From: Pseudomarimonas arenosa
GTDB lineage: Bacteria > Pseudomonadota > Gammaproteobacteria > Xanthomonadales > Xanthomonadaceae
Length of the DNA stretch: 64,000 nucleotides
Assembly: GCF_014841215.1 (NCBI RefSeq)
Contig: NZ_JACYTR010000009.1
Coordinates: 62,001-126,000 of the forward strand
Direction: 5' to 3'
This document shows, piece after piece, positions 57,967 through 64,000 of this stretch. Both the position numbers and the translations under genes were made by a program. The notes beneath the pieces are model-generated. The model had not been told where the DNA came from, made no database searches, and was given only the letters and a program-made list of their open reading frames with translations. The stretch's first letter is position 1. Every line of letters begins with the position of its first letter.

Positions 57967-59373
57967 CTAGGCCAGGTAACGCTTCTTCAGCAAGCCAAAT
58001 GCCGCGCGTAAGCCCTGTGCTTCGCCTCCGGCCGGCTTGCCTGGGCGGTTGGCGTCGTTCCAGGCATAGACGTCGATATGCGCCCAGGGCAGGGTGTTGG
58101 GTACGAAACGATCGAGATACACCGCTGCGGTGATTGCGCCGCCCAGGCGGCTGCTGCCGCTATTGGCCAGGTCGGCCACATTGCTGCTCAGCATGCTGAG
58201 GTAGGGGCGCCACAGCGGCAGGCGCCAGATCGGGTCGGCGTTGGCCTCGGCGGCGGCCAGGTAGTCATTGGCAAGGGCGTCGTCGTTGCAGAACAGCGCG
58301 GGCAGATCCGGCCCCAGTGCAATCCGCGCCGCACCGGTCAAGGTGGCGAAATCGATCAGCAGCTGCGGCTTCTCTTCGACCGCATAGGTCAGCGCGTCGC
58401 ACAGCACCACGCGGCCCTCGGCATCGGTATTGTCGATCTCGATGCTGATCCCAGCGCGCGTACTTAACACCTCGCCTGGACGATAGGCATTCGGTCCAAT
58501 GGCGTTTTCGACCGCGCCGATCAGCAGCTGCATACGTACCGGCAATTTGCGTGCCATGACCAGCTGCGCCAGTGCCACTGCATGCGCGGCACCGCCCATG
58601 TCCTTCTTCATGTTGCGCATGCCGTCGGCGGGCTTGATATCGAGTCCGCCAGTATCAAAGCACACGCCCTTGCCGACGATGCTGATCCGCGGGTGAGCAG
58701 GATCGCCCCATAACACTTCGATCAGGCGTGGAGCACGGTGGCTGGCACGGCCCACTGCGTGAATTGCCGGGAAGTTATTGCGTAACAGATCGTCTCCGCA
58801 CCAGGAACGGCACTCGCCATCATAGGCGTGGGCCACGCGGCGGATCACCGCTTCGAGTTCGTCTGGTCCCATGTCCTCGGTCGGCGTGTTGACCAGGTCG
58901 CGCACCAGGGTGCTGGCTTTCAGTACCGCGAAAGCCTCGGAGCGCAGACGAGCATCGCCATCCAGCACCAGACGGGCCGGCTCCTTGGCTGGCTTCTTGT
59001 AGCGATTGAACTGATAGGCGCCGAGTCCCCAGCCGAGCAGTGCCTGGCCCGGGTCGATGGCCAACCCGCGCGTGCTGTCGAGGTGATAGTCGGCGCGCGG
59101 CAGCAGCCAGGGGGCCGCTGCCAGGGTGAGCGGATCGTCGCCGCGCGAGGCACCGACCAGGGCCAGTCCCAGCTGGCCTTGTTCATTGGGAATCGCCACG
59201 CAGCTCTGTGGGTCGGCATTGAAACCCTGCGCCTTCACCCATGCGCCGGCGTGGGCCGGCAGTTCGGTCAGCACCTTGGTCAGGCTCTCGCGGTCCACCA
59301 CGATCAGTGGAACCGCTTGTTCAAGGGCGTCAGGAGCGGCGAAGCAGGGCGGTAGAGACATGCGCGATTCCAT
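57967..59373 (-). CDS. Leucyl aminopeptidase family (M17) protein
   Basis: This 468-residue dinuclear metallo-aminopeptidase releases N-terminal residues from peptides. Metal-binding and catalytic segments are GKGVCFDTGGLDIKPADGMRNMKKDMGGAA (with Lys, Asp) and the signature NTDAEGRVVLCDAL. The sequence resembles the PepB/M17 branch common in Xanthomonadales more than E. coli PepA. ATG 59373 is used; ATG 59361, four codons later, is also plausible. It overlaps nothing, but lies 9 bp from the upstream HAD gene and is likely cotranscribed with it. Confidence 0.93.
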   Translation of the reverse strand: MESRMSLPPCFAAPDALEQAVPLIVVDRESLTKVLTELPAHAGAWVKAQGFNADPQSCVAIPNEQGQLGLALVGASRGDDPLTLAAAPWLLPRADYHLDSTRGLAIDPGQALLGWGLGAYQFNRYKKPAKEPARLVLDGDARLRSEAFAVLKASTLVRDLVNTPTEDMGPDELEAVIRRVAHAYDGECRSWCGDDLLRNNFPAIHAVGRASHRAPRLIEVLWGDPAHPRISIVGKGVCFDTGGLDIKPADGMRNMKKDMGGAAHAVALAQLVMARKLPVRMQLLIGAVENAIGPNAYRPGEVLSTRAGISIEIDNTDAEGRVVLCDALTYAVEEKPQLLIDFATLTGAARIALGPDLPALFCNDDALANDYLAAAEANADPIWRLPLWRPYLSMLSSNVADLANSGSSRLGGAITAAVYLDRFVPNTLPWAHIDVYAWNDANRPGKPAGGEAQGLRAAFGLLKKRYLA

Positions 59374-59382
59374 TGCGAGAGG

Positions 59383-60114
59383 TCAGGCGTAGTCTGCCTG
59401 ACTGGGTTGTAACAAGGCGTGTAGTTTGTCCAGCGAATCTACCTGCCAGTCCGGGGGCGGCAGTGTGGCGGGCCATGCGCTGTTGTGGCGATTGATCCAG
59501 CAAGTGCGCAGGCCCGCGGCGCGCGCGCCTTCGACATCAAGCCAGGGGTCGTCGCCGACGTGCAAGGTATATTCGGGGGCGGTGTTGAGGCGGTCGCAGG
59601 CGGCGAGGAAGATGCTGGCGACCGGCTTGGGCGCACCATGTTCGCGAGCCCCCAGGCTGAAGCAGAACCATTCGGCCAGACCAATCCGGCCAAGGTCGGC
59701 ATTGCCATTGGTCAGCGCCGCCAGCGGGAACCGGGCGGCCAGCAGGCGCAGCGCTGCCTCACTGTCCGGATATAGCTCGACCTGATTGCGGGCGCTGAAG
59801 AAGGCCTCGAAAGCGGGCTCCAGATGGGCATGCGGGGCAGCGCAAGCGTCCAGGGCGGCCCGCAAGGACAGGCGCCGTTGTTCGCTGAAATCATGGCTGA
59901 GGTGCGGGTGCTGGGCGGCGATCCGCTCACGCAGGGCACGCATGGCGGTGATCGGAAAGCGCTTGGCCACCTCGGGACAATACTCGGCGAAATACGCTTG
60001 CACGGCGTGCTCGGCTCGTTCGATCACCGGGGCGATCGGCCACAGCGTGTCGTCAAGATCGAGGGTAATGGCGCGAATCAAGGCCTGGCAGACCGCGGAG
60101 AAACAGGCCACCAC
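59383..60114 (-). CDS. HAD-superfamily hydrolase (subfamily IA)
   Basis: This 243-residue phosphatase-like protein has motif I ITLDLDDTLWPI with the nucleophile and acid Asp, motif II LAALTNGNAD, a Lys in GAPKPVASIF, and motif IV HVGDDPWLDVEGARAAGL. The cap region is helical (type C1). The YjjG-like layout suggests a nucleotide or small-phosphate monophosphatase; substrate is unknown. The annotated GTG at 60114 gives a hydrophobic lead (MVACFSAVCQALIRA); a later TTG nearer motif I is possible. Confidence 0.87.
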   Translation of the reverse strand: MVACFSAVCQALIRAITLDLDDTLWPIAPVIERAEHAVQAYFAEYCPEVAKRFPITAMRALRERIAAQHPHLSHDFSEQRRLSLRAALDACAAPHAHLEPAFEAFFSARNQVELYPDSEAALRLLAARFPLAALTNGNADLGRIGLAEWFCFSLGAREHGAPKPVASIFLAACDRLNTAPEYTLHVGDDPWLDVEGARAAGLRTCWINRHNSAWPATLPPPDWQVDSLDKLHALLQPSQADYA

Positions 60115-60157
60115 GATAGCACGCGGTGGCCCGTGACCCAGCGCTCATATTGCGGTC

Positions 60158-61525
60158 TCATTCGGCCAGCAGCAGCAGCGCGCCGCGTCCGCGCACCACG
60201 GTCAGCAGCAATTGCCGCGGCGGGCGCTGCAGGTCCTTGCGCAGTGCGTCCAGATCTTCGAACTCGCGGCGGTTGAGCGCAACGATGAGATCGCCTTCGC
60301 GCAGACCGTTCAGCGCCGCCCGGCTGCCCTCGGCGACCTGATCGACGCGTACGCCGCGCACACCGCGCTGGCGCAGGCGTTCCGGCAGTTCGACCAGTTT
60401 CGACCCGGCCAGGCGCGCATCCAGACTCTCCCCGCTCAGGCTGCTGGCCTTGGCCTGGACCACCACCTGCAGACGCTGACGCTGACCTTCGCGAAGGATT
60501 TCCAGCTGCACCGGCCGTTCCACCGGCAGCAAGCCTTCGGCATTGTGCAGGGCCTGTCGATCACTGATCACGCTGTCGCCGAGTCGCACCACTACATCAC
60601 CGGGCTTCAGTCCGGCCCGATCAGCCGGCGAATCTTCCTGCACGCGGGTGATCACGGCACCGCGACGATCCTTGAGTTCCAGCCATTGCGCCATCGCGGC
60701 ATCGATGTCCTGGGTTTGAATACCCAGGCTGCCACGGCGAACTTCGCCGAAGGCCAGCAGTTGACGCATGACCTCGCGGGCCAATTCGATTGGAATGGCA
60801 AAGCCGATCCCCACGTTGCCGCCGGAGGGTGAGTAGATGGCCGTGTTGATGCCGACCAATTCGCCGCGCAGATTGACCAGGGCGCCGCCGGAGTTGCCCG
60901 GGTTGATGCTGGCATCGGTCTGGATGAAATTCTGATAGCCAAGCCCGGACAGGCCCTGCCGGCCCAGTGCGGAGACAATGCCCGAGGTAACGGTTTGACC
61001 CAGTCCGAAGGGATTGCCCACGGCCACGACAAAATCACCGACCCTGAGCGAGTGCTGGTCGGACCAGCGCACAGCGCTGAGGCGTTCGGCCGGCACGCGC
61101 ACCAGGGCAACGTCGGTGTCTGGGTCGGAACCGACGAATTCCGCGCTCAGCGTGCGGCCATCGGCCAGGGTCACCTGGATATCATCCGCGCCCTCGACAA
61201 CGTGATTGTTGGTCAGTACCAGCCCCTGTTCGGCGTCGACGATCACCCCCGAACCGAGTGACTGCTGCACGCGCTCCTGCGGCATGGCCGGCAGGCCGAA
61301 GAAATGGCGAAAGAATGGGTCGTCGGCCAATGGATTGCGTACCCGCACGCGAGTGCGGCTGTGGATGTTGACCACCGCTGGCGTGACCCGCTCGAGCATC
61401 GGGGCCAGGGAGGGCAGGGGTTGGCCATCGACCTCAGCCGGCAATGCAGCCGAGGCGCAGACCCCGAACAGCAGCCAAGCCAGCGCGATTACGCTGCGCA
61501 AGAGAACAGATTGGAGACCAGACAT
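60158..61525 (-). CDS. degQ: Do-family periplasmic serine endoprotease (DegQ-like)
   Basis: This 455-residue HtrA-family protease has a signal peptide (about 1-27, ending CASA). The trypsin-like domain carries the triad: His in VLTNNHVVEGAD, Asp in DPDTDVALV, Ser in INPGNSGGALVNL. Two PDZ domains follow (about 255-345 and 365-450). The short linker region near the start (DDPFFRHFFGLP) is typical of DegQ/MucD-like members. It would degrade or chaperone misfolded envelope proteins. It is divergent from nrdJ and upstream of the HAD gene by 43 bp. The exact paralogue name is uncertain. Confidence 0.92.
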   Translation of the reverse strand: MSGLQSVLLRSVIALAWLLFGVCASAALPAEVDGQPLPSLAPMLERVTPAVVNIHSRTRVRVRNPLADDPFFRHFFGLPAMPQERVQQSLGSGVIVDAEQGLVLTNNHVVEGADDIQVTLADGRTLSAEFVGSDPDTDVALVRVPAERLSAVRWSDQHSLRVGDFVVAVGNPFGLGQTVTSGIVSALGRQGLSGLGYQNFIQTDASINPGNSGGALVNLRGELVGINTAIYSPSGGNVGIGFAIPIELAREVMRQLLAFGEVRRGSLGIQTQDIDAAMAQWLELKDRRGAVITRVQEDSPADRAGLKPGDVVVRLGDSVISDRQALHNAEGLLPVERPVQLEILREGQRQRLQVVVQAKASSLSGESLDARLAGSKLVELPERLRQRGVRGVRVDQVAEGSRAALNGLREGDLIVALNRREFEDLDALRKDLQRPPRQLLLTVVRGRGALLLLAE

Positions 61526-61643
61526 GGTGTTTCCTTCCTTGAGTCGCCCTGGTGGAGACCGTTCGTCAGATGACCATCGCTGAGGAATGGCAGTTCCCCA
61601 AGCGGGGCGCGCGAGAGAGTGAAATTCACTTCATTGCAACTCG

Positions 61644-61672
61644 TTGACAGCATCTGGCACGCGGCGTAGGGT
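61644..61672 (+). promoter_or_regulatory. Candidate sigma-70 promoter of nrdJ
   Basis: Perfect TTGACA (61644-61649), a 17-bp spacer, and TAGGGT (61667-61672). Transcription would begin near 61679, a few bases before the first NrdR box, leaving a leader of about 215 nt. The -10 matches the consensus only in part. Confidence 0.55.
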
Positions 61673-61684
61673 TCGCATGCCGGG

Positions 61685-61731
61685 CCACTATATATAGTGG
61701 TCCCAATCAAGAAGACCACAATCTATAGTGG
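61685..61731 (+). promoter_or_regulatory. Tandem NrdR boxes upstream of nrdJ
   Basis: Box 1 CCACTATATATAGTGG (61685-61700) is a perfect 16-bp palindrome. Box 2 CCACAATCTATAGTGG (61716-61731) keeps both outer arms. Their starts are 31 bp apart, three helical turns. NrdR, the nucleotide-sensing repressor of ribonucleotide reductase genes, is known to bind paired AT-rich palindromes of this pattern (ACACTATATATAGTGT-like) at this spacing. The gene downstream is a ribonucleotide reductase, as expected. Confidence 0.88.
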
Positions 61732-61892
61732 TGCTGCGACGCAGCATGGGGATCTTCAGGGACGGAAAAGTTTAAAAACAAAGACATGTGCCAAGCCGGC
61801 AACGCAGTTCCGAGCCCAGGGGAGGGTCATCTGCATGGCGGGCGGGCGATTTGAGAGAGGCGCGACAGCGTCTCGGGAGACGAGGAACTGGA

Positions 61893-64000
61893 ATGAGCAC
61901 GGTACGCTTGGAAGCGGTGAAGAATGACGCGGTGGCAATTCCCTTGCAGCCGGCTTCGCAGGACATCTGGGATAAGAAATACCGCCTGAAAACCAAACGC
62001 GGCGAAGCGGTAGACCGCGACATCGACGATACCTACAAGCGCGTCGCGCGGGCCCTGGCCGAGGCGGAGCCGAGCGCGGAGAAGCAGAAGTACTGGTACG
62101 AGCGCTTTCTCTGGGCCCTGCGCCGCGGCGCGATTCCCGCTGGCCGGATCACCTCGAACGCCGGTGCGCTGGAGCACAAGCCGGCTACCAGCACGATCAA
62201 CTGCACGGTGTCGGGCACCATCACCGATTCCATGGACGGCATCCTGGAGAAGGTTCACGAAGCCGGGCTGACCCTGAAGGCCGGCTGCGGTATCGGCTAC
62301 GAGTTCAGCACCCTGCGCCCGCGCGGTGCGTTCGTGGCCGGTGCCGGCGCCTACACCTCTGGGCCGATGTCCTTCATGGATATCTACGACAAGATGTGCT
62401 TCACCGTCAGTTCCGCCGGCGGCCGTCGCGGCGCCCAGATGGGCACCTTCGATGTGGCGCATCCAGATGTTAAGGAGTTCATTCGTGCCAAGCGCGAAGA
62501 CGGGCGTCTGCGCCAGTTCAACCTGTCGCTGCTGATCACCGATGGGTTCATCGAGGCGGTGAAGCAGGACGCTGACTGGCCACTGGTCTTCCCGGTCAAC
62601 CGCAAGGAAGAAGAGGGCATCGACCTGGACGATGCCAGCAAGGTCATCTGGCGCGAGTGGCCGACCAAGAAAGGCTATATCACCCGCGACGATGGACTGG
62701 TGGCTTGCAAGATCTACGGTGAGATCAAGGCCCGCCATCTGTGGGACATGATCATGGTCTCCACCTATGACTTCGCCGAGCCGGGCTTCATCCTGATCGA
62801 TCGGGTCAACGAGATGAACAACAACTGGTGGTGCGAGACCATTCGCGCTACCAATCCTTGCGGCGAGCAGCCATTGCCGCCGTATGGCGCCTGCCTGCTT
62901 GGCTCGGTCAATCTGACCAATTTCGTCCGCGAGCCGTTCACCGACCGTGCCCGCTTCGACTGGGAGGAATACCGCGAAGTGGTGCGGGTGTTCACCCGCA
63001 TGCTTGACAACGTGGTCGAAGTAAATGGTTTGCCCCTGGAGCAGCAGCGCCAGGAAATCATCCGCAAGCGCCGTCATGGCATGGGCTTCCTTGGCCTCGG
63101 CAGCACCCTGACCATGCTGCGAATGAAGTACGGCACCGACAAGAGCTGCGAATTCACCGAGCGGGTGGCGCGCGAAATGGCCGTCGCTGGTTGGGAAGTC
63201 GCGCTCAGCCTCGCCGAGGAAAAAGGTCCGGCGCCGATCATGGGTGAGGACTTCGAGGTCACCGCCGAGATGCTGCGCAAGCGGCCGGAAATGGCCAAAG
63301 ACGGCTACAAGGTGGGCGATACCATCAAGGGCCGTCTGCTGCACGCCAAGTACAGTCGCTATATGCAGAAGGTGGCCTCGGTGGCACCGCAACTGGTGGA
63401 TAAGCTGTCCGAAGTGGGCGCGCGCTTTACCCACCACAGCTCGATTGCCCCGACCGGCACCATCTCGCTGTCCTTGGCCAACAATGCATCGAACGGCATC
63501 GAACCCAGCTTCGCCCATCACTACTCACGCAATGTGATTCGTGAGGGCAGGAAGACCAAGGAAAAAGTCGAGGTCTACAGCTATGAGCTGCTGGCCTATC
63601 GCACCCTGGTGAATTCCAAGGCGATGCCGTTCAGCGACGAGCCGGAGGCCAAGCTGCCGGACTACTTCGTGGCTGCCGACGACATCACGCCGAAGGCACA
63701 CGTCGATATTCAGGCAGCGGCGCAGATCTGGGTCGATTCGTCGATCTCCAAGACCGCCAATGTGCCGACCGACTATCCGTACGAAGATTTCAAGGACATC
63801 TACCTGTACGCGCACCAGAAGGGCTTGAAGGGCTGCACCACGTTCCGCTTCAATCCGGCCGCCTTCCAGGGTGTGCTGGTGAAAGAGCAGGATCTGGAGA
63901 AGACCGTGTATCGCTTCGAACTGGAAGACGGCAGTGTGATCGAAGCGCGCGGCAATGAGGAAATCGAGTACGACGGTGAAACCCACACCGCGGCAAACTT
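61893..64000 (+). CDS. nrdJ: Adenosylcobalamin-dependent (class II) ribonucleotide reductase, 5' part
   Basis: Class II ribonucleotide reductase makes deoxyribonucleotides using adenosylcobalamin instead of a separate radical subunit. The frame from ATG 61893 is open to the window end (about 702 residues). It shows TSNAGALEHKPATSTINCTVSGT, GCGIGYEFSTLRPRGAF, SSAGGRRGAQMGTFDV, and the active-site loop ATNPCGEQPLPPYGACLLGSVNL. This is the NrdJ form found in Xanthomonas and Pseudomonas, rather than NrdA. GAGGAA lies 5 nt before the ATG. The C-terminus with the redox-active cysteines lies beyond the window. Regulated by NrdR, judged from the boxes upstream. Confidence 0.93.
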   Translation, partial: MSTVRLEAVKNDAVAIPLQPASQDIWDKKYRLKTKRGEAVDRDIDDTYKRVARALAEAEPSAEKQKYWYERFLWALRRGAIPAGRITSNAGALEHKPATSTINCTVSGTITDSMDGILEKVHEAGLTLKAGCGIGYEFSTLRPRGAFVAGAGAYTSGPMSFMDIYDKMCFTVSSAGGRRGAQMGTFDVAHPDVKEFIRAKREDGRLRQFNLSLLITDGFIEAVKQDADWPLVFPVNRKEEEGIDLDDASKVIWREWPTKKGYITRDDGLVACKIYGEIKARHLWDMIMVSTYDFAEPGFILIDRVNEMNNNWWCETIRATNPCGEQPLPPYGACLLGSVNLTNFVREPFTDRARFDWEEYREVVRVFTRMLDNVVEVNGLPLEQQRQEIIRKRRHGMGFLGLGSTLTMLRMKYGTDKSCEFTERVAREMAVAGWEVALSLAEEKGPAPIMGEDFEVTAEMLRKRPEMAKDGYKVGDTIKGRLLHAKYSRYMQKVASVAPQLVDKLSEVGARFTHHSSIAPTGTISLSLANNASNGIEPSFAHHYSRNVIREGRKTKEKVEVYSYELLAYRTLVNSKAMPFSDEPEAKLPDYFVAADDITPKAHVDIQAAAQIWVDSSISKTANVPTDYPYEDFKDIYLYAHQKGLKGCTTFRFNPAAFQGVLVKEQDLEKTVYRFELEDGSVIEARGNEEIEYDGETHTAAN

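Larger units (their letters stand above)
61526..61892. other. Divergent intergenic region between degQ-like gene and nrdJ
   Basis: This 367-bp gap has no supported gene. It carries a promoter and NrdR boxes on the nrdJ side, and a small hairpin TGCTGCG-A-CGCAGCA (61732-61746) just after the second box. No conserved B12-box sequence of a cobalamin riboswitch was noticed. 61526-61643 and 61747-61880 are otherwise unremarkable. Confidence 0.6.

Noticed and set aside
61732-61892. Cobalamin riboswitch in the nrdJ leader
   Set aside because: A class II reductase made it worth looking for, but no B12-box-like core or matching stem arrangement was seen; only a small TGCTG/CAGCA hairpin is present.

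Overview
The window looks like chromosomal DNA from a high-GC gammaproteobacterium of the Xanthomonadales/Lysobacterales, possibly Rhodanobacteraceae-like. The support is a division and cell-wall (dcw) cluster lacking murD and murB, an algZ-algR-hemC block, a class II (adenosylcobalamin-dependent) ribonucleotide reductase behind NrdR boxes, a TorF-type porin, and intergenic repeats of kinds common in that order. Genus and species cannot be fixed from the sequence. Nearly all of it is core genome: no rRNA, tRNA, CRISPR array, insertion sequence, phage or plasmid module was seen.

Layout. 1-2614: the 3' end of an MCE-type lipid-transport operon (permease fragment, ATPase, MCE substrate-binding protein, auxiliary lipoprotein). 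2615-7635: a repeat-rich gap, an AlkB-family DNA repair dioxygenase and an amidase (minus strand), ETF-ubiquinone oxidoreductase (plus), and a secreted TonB-C-like protein (minus). 7636-23706: a regulatory region followed by the dcw cluster mraZ-rsmH-ftsL-ftsI-murE-murF-mraY-ftsW-murG-murC-ddl-ftsQ-ftsA-ftsZ, mostly joined by stop/start overlaps. The ftsA-ftsZ gap carries three hairpins. 23776-30144: a strong terminator, lpxC, dciA (minus), an M23 peptidase, secA and a Nudix/ThiE-like fusion.

30259-38932: a Calx-beta autotransporter, a long inverted repeat, a FadD-type acyl-CoA ligase (minus), a histidine kinase with a REC-DUF3369-GGDEF-EAL response regulator, and a TorF-family porin. 39096-41999: algZ, algR and hemC. 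42012-47424: a DUF481 outer-membrane protein and an SLC13 anion permease (both minus), divergent from a WYL regulator and a patatin-like phospholipase, then a small membrane protein. 47492-54989: mltB-rlpA-dacC-ybeD-lipB-lipA-prc, which joins peptidoglycan remodelling to lipoate synthesis. 55169-61525 (all minus): a CHASE4-GGDEF-EAL protein, an M17 aminopeptidase, a HAD hydrolase and a Do-type periplasmic protease. 61893-64000: the 5' part of nrdJ.

The main theme is envelope growth: lipid II synthesis, septation, lipid A commitment, secretion, peptidoglycan hydrolysis and periplasmic proteolysis, with two c-di-GMP proteins and two two-component systems around it. Control signals readable in the DNA include a five-box, 10-bp-periodic MraZ operator overlapping the dcw promoter and a tandem NrdR operator upstream of nrdJ. 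The least explained structure is a ~90-nt element of three consecutive hairpins, present at 7841-7930 and 57581-57670. The second copy lies in the leader of the CHASE4-GGDEF-EAL gene.
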